A model generated the notes under the pieces. The model did not search any database and had not been told where the DNA came from. It was given only the letters and a program-made list of their open reading frames with translations. The position numbers and the translations under genes were made by a program. This document shows positions 9,821-16,703 of a stretch of 64,000 nt of DNA, in pieces; the stretch's first letter is position 1, and the number at the start of each line of letters is the position of its first letter. Source of the stretch: Rhizobium sp. TH2 (lineage in GTDB: Bacteria > Pseudomonadota > Alphaproteobacteria > Rhizobiales > Rhizobiaceae). The stretch is from the NCBI RefSeq assembly GCF_024707525.1, contig NZ_CP062231.1, forward strand, positions 4,650,001 to 4,714,000, read 5' to 3'.

Positions 9821-10174
9821 TCACTGGGCGCCGACCGCATTCAATTGCTTCTGCATGAGGGCAACCACAGCATCGATATCGCCGTAACCTGGACGGCCTG
9901 TACGCAGCATCAGCACGAGTGAAACGTGCCGGCTGTCTTCGCAATTAATGTAGAGCGTCTCCTCAACCGTCTCGCCCGTAACGCCAAAGCGGGTCGTTCG
10001 CACATGCGGATAGTTTCTCTCCGACATGATGCCTTTTGCGACACCCATGCATCGATCAAACGACTTGTCGGTCGTGAGCCACGAATAGGCGAAGGCGGGG
10101 CCTGCCATCGCCTGCGATGCAAACAGGCAGGTTCCGCCGACTGCGCCCAGGAGCATGTCGATTGACATTCTCAT
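9821..10174 (-). CDS. Small secreted protein of unknown function
   Basis: A protein of about 117 residues. ATG 10174 is preceded by GGAGAAGG and opens with a signal peptide (MRMSIDMLLGAVGGTCLFASQAMAG), so the mature part of about 92 residues is probably periplasmic. Two Cys residues (DRCMG and INCEDS) could form a disulfide. I recognise no family. The longer reading frame to 10279 has no support. It is a monocistronic gene between the ABC operon and the AraC regulator. Confidence 0.6.
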   Translation of the reverse strand: MRMSIDMLLGAVGGTCLFASQAMAGPAFAYSWLTTDKSFDRCMGVAKGIMSERNYPHVRTTRFGVTGETVEETLYINCEDSRHVSLVLMLRTGRPGYGDIDAVVALMQKQLNAVGAQ

Positions 10175-10275
10175 TCGCCTTCTCCAAATAGCGGCGGTTG
10201 GTTCACGCCCATTTGGATAGCGAAACGGCTGTACGGCTTTGTCTATTCGATGCGATCGGGAAAACGACGCGGACG

Positions 10276-11256
10276 TCACATTCGTCGCTTGAGCGTTTCA
10301 AACGGTGTTTCGCCATAACGCTCGCGATAGGCCGCGGCGGCGCGGCCGAGATGACCGAACCCGGCGGCGAAGGCAGCGGCGGAAACTGAAGGCATCCCAT
10401 CCAGTGCGACGAGTGCCGCCCGGAACCGCTCCAGCCGAAGGGCCAGCAATCCTTCGCCCAGTGTCCTGTTGCGCGATTTGCGGTAGGCATCCTGCAGCGA
10501 TCGCAGCGAAACGCCGGATGCAGCGGCGATCTCAGCCATCGAAATCGCCCGCTCCGCATTGGCCGCCATGAACTCCTGCGCCCGCCGCACCGCGATCGGA
10601 CCAGCCGGTGGGGCGGGCCGTTGGAATGCCGATGCGACACTGCTCGCAAGGCTCGAGAGCAGGAGCGTGGTCAACCCATCCCTGAGCAACATGCGGTAAG
10701 CATCTGGCACGCTGTCGCCCGCTTCGGCGGCACCGAGCATCAGCTGCGCGTGTTGCCATATGGCGCTGCCGACCAGGCCAGTGAGGTCGACGCCAGTGTC
10801 GAACTCGATCGTGCGCATTCTTTCATGTGTGAGGACCTCGAACTGAGCTTCGACGGCCTCGCGCCGGAGAAGGACAATGAGCTTCTCGCAACCCTCGTTC
10901 CAGGTCATACGGGTGCCGAGCGTCGGTGACAGGATCGAACCGCCCATACCCGCTTGCACATCGGCGGCGACGGTGCCGCATCGCACCTTCGCGCTACCCT
11001 TGATCGGCAGTTGCAGCAGGAAGAAGCGCGAAAGCTCGCCGGGATCGATTTCGACCGTCGAGCCATAGGCAACGAAGTTTACCGAATAGTCGATCTGCTG
11101 TACCGTATGGTGGCGGGCATGGAATGAACCGGCTGAAGCGCCGAGGGGATTGAGGAAGTGCGGACAGAAGATCCGTCCGATCGCCTCCCGCGCGTCGTCG
11201 GGCGCGCGCGTATCGACGGCGGCATAACGGGAGAGCGGCGTGTCTTCTCGCACCAT
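10276..11256 (-). CDS. AraC-family transcriptional regulator
   Basis: A 326-residue activator-type regulator. The N-terminal part (to about residue 210) is the cupin-like ligand-binding domain of the AraC_binding_2 kind (FFLLQLPIKGSAKVRCG, GGSILSPTLGTRMTW). The C-terminal 100 residues hold the two helix-turn-helix motifs (ISMAEIAAASGVSLRSLQDAYRKSRN and VSAAAFAAGFGHLGRAAAAYRERYGETP). ATG 11256 is chosen because the ORF upstream of it has no AraC similarity. It is divergent from the flavin reductase/SDR/monooxygenase set, and AraC-type regulators control known indole-oxidation operons, so it is the likely activator of that set. Confidence 0.85.
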   Translation of the reverse strand: MVREDTPLSRYAAVDTRAPDDAREAIGRIFCPHFLNPLGASAGSFHARHHTVQQIDYSVNFVAYGSTVEIDPGELSRFFLLQLPIKGSAKVRCGTVAADVQAGMGGSILSPTLGTRMTWNEGCEKLIVLLRREAVEAQFEVLTHERMRTIEFDTGVDLTGLVGSAIWQHAQLMLGAAEAGDSVPDAYRMLLRDGLTTLLLSSLASSVASAFQRPAPPAGPIAVRRAQEFMAANAERAISMAEIAAASGVSLRSLQDAYRKSRNRTLGEGLLALRLERFRAALVALDGMPSVSAAAFAAGFGHLGRAAAAYRERYGETPFETLKRRM

Positions 11257-11378
11257 CGGCTTTCTCCAGCCCGGATAGCAGGGCGGCAACTGACGATTCC
11301 TAAACGGCTTGCCGGATCTGGATATTCGTCTGCGCGATCCGGATTGTCCTCCATGCCAGACCGGCGGATCATGAGGAT

Positions 11379-11394
11379 ACTTTAGATTTAAAGT
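11379..11394. promoter_or_regulatory. Shared operator-like palindrome, site 2 (ACTTTAG-AT-TTAAAGT)
   Basis: A near-palindrome with one mismatch, in the divergent region between the AraC gene and the flavin reductase gene, about 55 bases upstream of the latter's start. It belongs to the shared ATTTTAA-type family. Confidence 0.5.
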
Positions 11395-11445
11395 GAATGA
11401 AAGTCCCGGACTATCCGCTCGCCCTGATATGAGGAGTAAGGCGCC

Positions 11446-11940
11446 ATGGACAAGGACACGTTCCGTGCAGCGATGCGCCAGGTCGCCGGCGCCGTCACCG
11501 TGGTAACCACGCGCGGCCTGAACGGAGAACCGCGCGGCGTCACGGCAACCGCGGTCTGCTCGCTGACCGTCGAACCGCCCTCGGTGGTCGCCTGCATCAA
11601 CCGCGACACCTGGGTCGGGCAGATCGCTCCGGAGAGCGGCAATTTCTGCGTCAACGTCCTGACCCGGGCGCAGCAACCCGTCGCCGAGACCTTCGCCGGT
11701 CGCACCACGCTTGCCGGTGCCGAACGGTTTACGGTGGGCGACTGGCAGGATGCCGATACCGGCGCTCCGGTTCTCGATGGCGCGATCGCCAGCTTCGACT
11801 GCGACCTCGAACAGGCGGTCGATTTCGCCACCCACGTGATCCTGATCGGCCGAGTCCGCAAGACGGTCAGTGACACCAGCGGCGCCGAGCCGCTCGTCTA
11901 TGTCGGCGGCGGCTTCACCACGACGCAACCGGCAAGCTGA
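11446..11940 (+). CDS. Flavin reductase, partner of a two-component monooxygenase
   Basis: A 164-residue protein of the flavin-reductase (HpaC/StyB-like) family that supplies reduced FAD or FMN to a separate oxygenase using NAD(P)H. Conserved segments are FRAAMRQVAGAVTVVTT near the N-terminus, GVTATAVCSLTVEPPSVVACIN and the FCVNVL stretch. A good Shine-Dalgarno sequence (GAGGAG) precedes ATG 11446. It is first in an operon with an SDR and a styrene-monooxygenase-like FAD protein, so it probably feeds that oxygenase, and the set resembles an indole oxygenase system. Confidence 0.85.
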   Translation: MDKDTFRAAMRQVAGAVTVVTTRGLNGEPRGVTATAVCSLTVEPPSVVACINRDTWVGQIAPESGNFCVNVLTRAQQPVAETFAGRTTLAGAERFTVGDWQDADTGAPVLDGAIASFDCDLEQAVDFATHVILIGRVRKTVSDTSGAEPLVYVGGGFTTTQPAS

Positions 11941-11980
11941 TCCGCAAAAGCAATATCCGAGAACTGGAATGGGGAACATC

Positions 11981-12766
11981 ATGCGTGGATTGAATGGAAA
12001 GACGGCCATCATCTCGGGCGGCGCCACCCTGATCGGCCAGGCAGTGGCGGCGACGCTGATCGGCTACGGCGCCAAGGCTGTCATCGCCGATATCAACGAG
12101 GTGGATGGTGTGGCGGCGGCAGAGAAGCTTGGGGACAATGCCAGCTTCATCCGCACCGACATCACCAGTGACGACGACATAGCCGCGCTGGTTGCGAAGA
12201 CGGTCGAAACGACCGGCCGGCTCGATTTCCTCGTCAACGTCGCCTGCACCTATCTCGACAACGGCGTCGAAACCAACCGCTCCGACTGGCTGAAGGCGCT
12301 TGACGTCAACATCGTCGGCTCGGTGATGCTGATGCAGGCCGCCCATCCTCATCTCAAGGCCAACAAGGGGGCGATCGTCAATTTCGGCTCGATCTCGTCG
12401 CGCGTCGCTCAGACGGGCCGCTGGGTCTACCCGGTGTCGAAAGCGGCAATCCTGCAACTGACCCGCAACCAGGCGATGGACCTCGCGCCCGATGGCATTC
12501 GCGTCAACGCCGTCTCCCCGGGCTGGACCTGGAGCAACATCATGGTCCAGCTCACCAACGACAACCGGGAGAAGACCGACAAGGTCGCGGCACCCTTCCA
12601 TCTCCTGGGCCGCACAGGCAATCCCGAGGAAGTCGGCGAAGCCGTCGCCTTCCTCCTATCCGACAATGCGAGCTTCATCACCGGCACCGATATCCGGGTC
12701 GATGGCGGCTACACCGCCATGGGTCCCGAGCAGAACGTGCCGGCGATCCCGAAGCTCATGGAATGA
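11981..12766 (+). CDS. Short-chain dehydrogenase/reductase with atypical motifs
   Basis: A 261-residue SDR-fold oxidoreductase. The catalytic Ser (FGSIS) and YxxxK (YPVSK) are present. The coenzyme loop reads SGGATLIGQ instead of TGxxxGIG, and the NNAG segment is replaced by NVAC, so this is a divergent subgroup. ATG 11981 has GGGGAA upstream; an alternative ATG at 11969 is possible. By analogy with the Acinetobacter iif system, where an SDR oxidises indole-2,3-dihydrodiol, it may act on the product of the adjacent monooxygenase. That role is inferred from gene order only. Confidence 0.8.
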   Translation: MRGLNGKTAIISGGATLIGQAVAATLIGYGAKAVIADINEVDGVAAAEKLGDNASFIRTDITSDDDIAALVAKTVETTGRLDFLVNVACTYLDNGVETNRSDWLKALDVNIVGSVMLMQAAHPHLKANKGAIVNFGSISSRVAQTGRWVYPVSKAAILQLTRNQAMDLAPDGIRVNAVSPGWTWSNIMVQLTNDNREKTDKVAAPFHLLGRTGNPEEVGEAVAFLLSDNASFITGTDIRVDGGYTAMGPEQNVPAIPKLME

Positions 12767-12808
12767 ATGACGGACTTCAAGCAACAAGCAAAACCGGGAA
12801 CTGAAACA

Positions 12809-14047
12809 ATGAGCACATCACGCAGGATCACCATCGTTGGGGGCGGACAATCCGGCCTCCAGCTCGGCTGCGGCCTTCTTTCCAATGGCTACGAGGTCGA
12901 TATCATCCAGAACCGCACGGCCGAACAGGTACGCAGCGGCAAGGTGCTGTCCAGCCAGTGCATGTTCGACGCGGCGCTACAGAACGAGCGTGACCTCGGA
13001 CTGAACTACTGGGACGGCGAATGCCCGACCGTCGACTCGATCAACTTCGTCGTACCGGCGCCCGATGGTTCGGGTAACAAGGCGATCGACTGGAACGGCA
13101 AGCTCGACAGACCGGGCCAGAGCGTCGACCAGCGGATCAAGGTCCCGCGCTGGATGGAGGAGTTCGAGCGCCGCGGCGGCACGATCACCATCCACGACGC
13201 CGGCATCGACGACCTCGAACGCTACGCGAAACAGTCGGAACTGGTGATCGTGGCGGCGGGTAAGGGCGATATCGCAAAGCTCTTCGAGCGCGATGCGGAA
13301 AAGTCCCCCTTCGACAAGCCGCAGCGGGCGCTGGCGCTGACCTATGTCAACGGCATGCTACCGCGTCCGGATCACTCAGCCGTCAACTTCAACCTGATCC
13401 CAACGGTCGGCGAGTATTTCGTCTTTCCGGCACTGACGGTGAACGGCCCCTGCGAGATCATGGTCTTCGAGGGCATTCCCGGCGGCCCGATGGACTGCTG
13501 GAAGGACGTGAAGACGCCGGAGGAACACCTCGCCAAATCGAAATGGATTCTCGACACTTTCTTGCCCTGGGAGGCGGATCGCAATCGCAACATCTCGCTG
13601 ACCGACGACAACGGCATCCTCGCCGGTGCTTTTGCCCCCACAGTTCGCAGGCCCGTCGGCAGGCTGCCATCGGGCGCCGTGGTCCTCGGCATGGCCGACG
13701 CCGTCTGCCTCAACGACCCGATCACGGGCCAGGGCTCTAACAACGCATCGAAGTCCGCCAAGGCCTACATGGACGCGATCCTCGCCCATGGCGACCGCCC
13801 CTATGACGCGGCCTTCATGCAGGCGACTTTCGACTCCTATTGGAATTATGCCCAGTTCGTCACTGGCTGGACCAACGCGCTTCTCCAGCCGCCACCGCCG
13901 CATGTGCTCAACATCATGGGCTCGGCCCAGGCCTTCCCGGTTCTCGCCAAGCGCATCGCCAACGGCTTCAACGACCCGCGCGATTTCTTCCCCTGGTTCG
14001 CGGTGCCGGAAGAAGCGGATGCCTACCTGGGGCGGCTGGCAGCCTGA
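12809..14047 (+). CDS. Styrene/indole-monooxygenase-like FAD-dependent oxygenase
   Basis: A 412-residue flavoprotein of the StyA type, the size expected for that family. It has an N-terminal dinucleotide-binding motif (ITIVGGGQSGLQLGCGLL), then the NRTAEQVRSGKVLSSQCMF segment characteristic of StyA-like proteins, and a DPITGQGSNNASKSA flavin-binding motif near residue 305. Such enzymes epoxidise styrene or indole using reduced FAD from a partner, here probably the reductase at 11446. ATG 12809 is preferred; the in-frame ATG at 12767 directly abuts the upstream stop and lacks a ribosome-binding site. With indole the expected product is the 2,3-epoxide or dihydrodiol. Confidence 0.82.
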   Translation: MSTSRRITIVGGGQSGLQLGCGLLSNGYEVDIIQNRTAEQVRSGKVLSSQCMFDAALQNERDLGLNYWDGECPTVDSINFVVPAPDGSGNKAIDWNGKLDRPGQSVDQRIKVPRWMEEFERRGGTITIHDAGIDDLERYAKQSELVIVAAGKGDIAKLFERDAEKSPFDKPQRALALTYVNGMLPRPDHSAVNFNLIPTVGEYFVFPALTVNGPCEIMVFEGIPGGPMDCWKDVKTPEEHLAKSKWILDTFLPWEADRNRNISLTDDNGILAGAFAPTVRRPVGRLPSGAVVLGMADAVCLNDPITGQGSNNASKSAKAYMDAILAHGDRPYDAAFMQATFDSYWNYAQFVTGWTNALLQPPPPHVLNIMGSAQAFPVLAKRIANGFNDPRDFFPWFAVPEEADAYLGRLAA

Positions 14048-14069
14048 TCAACTGGGATCGAACACAATT

Positions 14070-14098
14070 GGCCATGTGCGAAATCATCGCGCATGGCC
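14070..14098. terminator. Bidirectional terminator-like hairpin
   Basis: GGCCATGTGCG and CGCGCATGGCC form an 11-bp stem (one G-T pair) around a 7-base loop, followed by TTCCTATTT. It lies between the convergent monooxygenase and MarR genes. Confidence 0.65.
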
Positions 14099-14139
14099 TT
14101 CCTATTTGAAGATTTCATCACCGACAGATAGCGGGACTT

Positions 14140-14694
14140 TCAGCCATGATAGCGGCGATGGGTCGCCGCCGTACGCGATGCCTGTTCGTAAATGCCCGTC
14201 AGCAGATCGAGCGTATTGGCCGCTTCCCGCAAACGGCTCGGGAAATTCGGCACCGATTGCACGGCCTTGATCAACAGCGAGGCACGGACATCGGCATAGC
14301 GGTCGGTCACGTCTCTGCCCTTGTCGGTCACCGAATAGGTCACGCCGGATCGGCCGCTGCCGCTGCGCACCACGAGGCCGGCGGCTATCAGCTTACGCAG
14401 GCTATACTGCATGTTGGGAATGTCCTCGCGATTGGCGAGCCGGGCGAGATCCTTGATCGTCTTCGGCCGTTCATGCATCCGGATGATGTGCAGCATGGCG
14501 TTTTCCGGACCGCTCGCCACCAGATCGATCACCGAAGCCAGGCACTCGCCCTGCCAGCGCCCGAAGGCCTCGAAGGCACGCATCAGCGCATATTCCAGCT
14601 CCGCGACATCGACCTCGAGCGGATTGCGCGCCAGATGCCAGCTCCGGTCCACCGCCGCCGATCCGCCCTCCGGCGGGTTGCCCTTCGTTTTCAT
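14140..14694 (-). CDS. MarR-family transcriptional regulator (candidate regulon master)
   Basis: A 184-residue winged-helix regulator. The DNA-binding part spans about residues 85-140 (TIKDLARLANREDIPNMQYSLRKLIAAGLVVRSGSGRSG and the VTYSVTDKGRDVTDRYADVR wing). It is divergent from the LLM monooxygenase, and their shared promoter contains an ATTTTAA-type palindrome, so the protein could repress its own and its neighbour's transcription. The same palindrome occurs upstream of seven other places in the window, making this MarR a plausible common repressor that senses an anthranilate-, kynurenine- or indole-derived ligand. That link is inference. Confidence 0.85.
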   Translation of the reverse strand: MKTKGNPPEGGSAAVDRSWHLARNPLEVDVAELEYALMRAFEAFGRWQGECLASVIDLVASGPENAMLHIIRMHERPKTIKDLARLANREDIPNMQYSLRKLIAAGLVVRSGSGRSGVTYSVTDKGRDVTDRYADVRASLLIKAVQSVPNFPSRLREAANTLDLLTGIYEQASRTAATHRRYHG

Positions 14695-14746
14695 GCCTGA
14701 TTTCCCAACAGATTGTGCTGCCTAGACATCCGTCATCGTTTTCCTG

Positions 14747-14774
14747 TTGACAAGCTTTAAATTTAAAATAGATT
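14747..14774 (+). promoter_or_regulatory. Candidate promoter of the LLM monooxygenase gene with embedded operator
   Basis: TTGACA at 14747-14752 and TAGATT at 14769-14774 are separated by 16 bases. The shared palindrome (14754-14769) fills the spacer. Only the -35 box is a strong match. Confidence 0.45.
14754..14769. promoter_or_regulatory. Shared operator-like palindrome, site 3 (GCTTTAA-AT-TTAAAAT)
   Basis: It lies between the divergent MarR and LLM monooxygenase genes, within the spacer of a promoter with a consensus TTGACA -35 box. This fits repression by MarR and autoregulation. Confidence 0.55.
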
Positions 14775-14812
14775 TTCTATCGTAATTTCTGTTAAAAAAT
14801 CGGGGAACAACA

Positions 14813-15931
14813 ATGACTGAGAACAGCATGTTCGCGGATGGGCAATTCTTGCTCGGAACCTTCTCTACAAATTGCTCCGGCGGCATGTCGGTGACCAAAG
14901 TGCCGGAGCGCTGGGTCAATTCCTGGGACAACAATCTGCGCCTCGGGAAGATGCTCGACGACGCCGGCATCGACTTCATGCTGCCGATCGCCCGCTGGAT
15001 CGGCTATGGCGGCGAGACCAACTTCCACGGCAACGTACTTGAGACGATGACCTGGGCGACGGGCTTGCTGGCCCATACAAGGAACATCAATGTCTTCGCG
15101 ACGATCCACGTCGCCGCCAATCATCCGGCGGTGGTCGCAAAGCAGATCGCGACGATCGACCAGATCAGCCGAGGCCGCATCGGCCTCAACATCGTCGCAG
15201 GCTGGAATCAGCCGGAATACGAGGCGCTCGGTCTCGAACTGCCGTCGGGTCACGAAGATCGCTACGGCTATGCACAAGAGTGGTTCGACGTCGTCAAGGC
15301 GCTCTGGACGAAAACCGAGACCTTCGACTGGGATAGCAAGCACTTCAAGCTCAAGAACGTTCTCGGCGATCCACGCCCGTCGCGCAAGGCACCCATCCTG
15401 AACGCGGCGGGTTCCGGCCAGGGCCGGGCCTTTGCCGTGAAGAATGCCGACTTCCTGTTCACCCCGGCGATAGATCTCGAACGCTCCAGGGAAGAAGTCG
15501 CTGCACTCAAGCAGCAGGCCGTGCATGAAGGCCGCAAGGTCGGCGTGCTGACCTTCAGCCATGTCGTCTGCCGCCCGACCGAGAAGGAGGCAAAGGACTA
15601 CCTCCAGCATTTCGGCCAGACCAATGCCGATTGGGAGGCCGTGGACAATCTCGTCCGGCTGCAGTTCGCCCATGCGCAATCATTCCCGCATGATCTGCTG
15701 GCGCTGATCCGCGACCGGATGGCCGCCGGCCATGGCGGTTTCCCGCTGGTCGGCACGCCCGAACAGGTGGCGGAGGGCATCCTGTCGCTGCATGTCGCCG
15801 GTTTCGGCGGCACCACCTTGTCCTTTGTCGATTACGCCGAGGAATTCCCCTATTTCCGCGATCACGTCCTGCCGATCCTGGAAGCACGCGGCATTCGCCG
15901 GGCAGTGTCCGCGGCGGCGGCCGCAGCCTGA
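14813..15931 (+). CDS. LLM-class flavin-dependent monooxygenase
   Basis: A 372-residue luciferase-like TIM-barrel oxygenase related to the alkanesulfonate/dimethylsulfone/pyrimidine monooxygenase group, which uses reduced FMN from a separate reductase. Typical segments are LPIARWIGYGG, ATIHVAANHPAVVAKQIATIDQISRGRIGLNIVAGWNQPEYEALG and PLVGTPEQVAEGI. GGGGAAC precedes the ATG. A flavin reductase gene follows about 100 bases downstream and is the likely partner. The substrate is unknown; gene context suggests a ring-opening or N-heterocycle step in indole or anthranilate breakdown. It shares family and several motifs with the protein at 35172. Confidence 0.85.
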   Translation: MTENSMFADGQFLLGTFSTNCSGGMSVTKVPERWVNSWDNNLRLGKMLDDAGIDFMLPIARWIGYGGETNFHGNVLETMTWATGLLAHTRNINVFATIHVAANHPAVVAKQIATIDQISRGRIGLNIVAGWNQPEYEALGLELPSGHEDRYGYAQEWFDVVKALWTKTETFDWDSKHFKLKNVLGDPRPSRKAPILNAAGSGQGRAFAVKNADFLFTPAIDLERSREEVAALKQQAVHEGRKVGVLTFSHVVCRPTEKEAKDYLQHFGQTNADWEAVDNLVRLQFAHAQSFPHDLLALIRDRMAAGHGGFPLVGTPEQVAEGILSLHVAGFGGTTLSFVDYAEEFPYFRDHVLPILEARGIRRAVSAAAAAA

Positions 15932-15940
15932 CCGGCGTCC

Positions 15941-15974
15941 CCGCCGCGACGCCGCTGGGGTGGCGTCGCGGCGG
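15941..15974 (+). terminator. Strong GC-rich hairpin after the LLM monooxygenase gene
   Basis: CCGCCGCGACGCC and GGCGTCGCGGCGG form a perfect 13-bp stem around an 8-base loop, 10 bases past the stop codon. There is no T-run, so it may stabilise mRNA or attenuate rather than terminate. Confidence 0.55.
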
Positions 15975-16029
15975 AACTCCACCTATCCCACGTCGCGAAT
16001 CTCGGCGGTGTCAACCGAAGGAGAGCAGA

Positions 16030-16551
16030 ATGGAAATGCAATTGATGACGGCACCAGCGCCTGACGCGGCCGACTATCGCTTGGCCATGCGCCACTTTGC
16101 CGGCAATGTCAGCGTCATAACGGTCGGCTCCGGAGACCGCCGGTCCGGCCTCGTCGCCACGTCCACCGTGTCGTTATCCGTCGATCCGCCGCTGATGCTG
16201 GTCTGCGTCAACCGCACCTCGTCCTCGTGGCCCCTCTTCGCGACCTTTGGACACTTCGGGGTGAATTCGCTCGGTCCACAACACCAGCCGATCGCCGAGC
16301 GCTTCACCGGGCAGGGCGGAGTCAAGGGTACCGACCGCTTTGCGCTGGGTAGGTGGCGGAGCAGTCCCACCGGTGCACCGCTTCTGATCGGCGCCTCAGT
16401 GGCGCTCGACTGCGAGATCGAGGACATGATCGAGAAATCCACCCACGCGATCCTCATCGGTCGGGTACGCTCCATCGAGATCGGCGAGGAGAAAGGTGCG
16501 CTGATCTACTGGCAGGGCGGATATCGCCCGATCGATACAGCCTCGCCCTGA
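16030..16551 (+). CDS. Flavin reductase (second copy)
   Basis: A 173-residue member of the same flavin-reductase family as the protein at 11446, with matching segments (YRLAMRHFAGNVSVITVG, STVSLSVDPPLMLVCVNRTSSS, HFGVNSLG). AAGGAGAG precedes ATG 16030. It sits between the LLM monooxygenase and the anthraniloyl-CoA monooxygenase/reductase-like gene. Because the latter carries its own FAD monooxygenase domain that reduces flavin with NAD(P)H, the LLM oxygenase is the likelier client. Substrate flavin is not determinable by eye. Confidence 0.83.
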   Translation: MEMQLMTAPAPDAADYRLAMRHFAGNVSVITVGSGDRRSGLVATSTVSLSVDPPLMLVCVNRTSSSWPLFATFGHFGVNSLGPQHQPIAERFTGQGGVKGTDRFALGRWRSSPTGAPLLIGASVALDCEIEDMIEKSTHAILIGRVRSIEIGEEKGALIYWQGGYRPIDTASP

Positions 16552-16574
16552 CCCGTGGCGGTATCAGGTGCGCC

Positions 16575-16610
16575 TCGCAGAGATATTTTAACCTTAAAAT
16601 ATCTCTGCGA
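16575..16610. repeat. Perfect 36-base palindrome containing operator site 4
   Basis: Two 17-base arms (tcgcagagatattttaa and its exact complement) flank a CC centre. The core 16585-16600 is the ATTTTAA-CC-TTAAAAT form of the shared operator. It lies 24 bases after the flavin reductase stop and about 94 bases before the fused monooxygenase/reductase gene. It could also fold as a hairpin in RNA, but no T-run follows. Confidence 0.7.
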
Positions 16611-16623
16611 CGGCATAAAGCGA

Positions 16624-16652
16624 TTGACAGGAGCCGTTTGCGAATTTACTTT
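16624..16652 (+). promoter_or_regulatory. Candidate promoter of the anthraniloyl-CoA operon
   Basis: A consensus -35 box (TTGACA, 16624-16629) is followed after 17 bases by TACTTT (16647-16652), a weak -10 box that overlaps operator site 5. The long multi-gene operon starting at 16704 lies just downstream. Confidence 0.45.
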
Positions 16653-16667
16653 AACCTTAAAATAAAT
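16644..16667. promoter_or_regulatory. Shared operator-like palindrome, site 5
   Basis: Eleven-base arms ATTTACTTTAA and TTAAAATAAAT (one mismatch) flank a CC centre; the 16-base core is 16648-16663. Its centre is 63 bases, about six helical turns, from that of site 4, so proteins on the two sites would lie on the same DNA face. Confidence 0.6.
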
Positions 16668-16703
16668 AGCCACAAGCCATCGATCGGAACAGAGGAAACT
16701 GAC

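Noticed and set aside
14101..14120. TTGAAGATTTCA as a ninth shared operator
   Set aside because: It lacks the TTAAAA-type right half-site and lies at the 3' end of convergent genes, not at a promoter.
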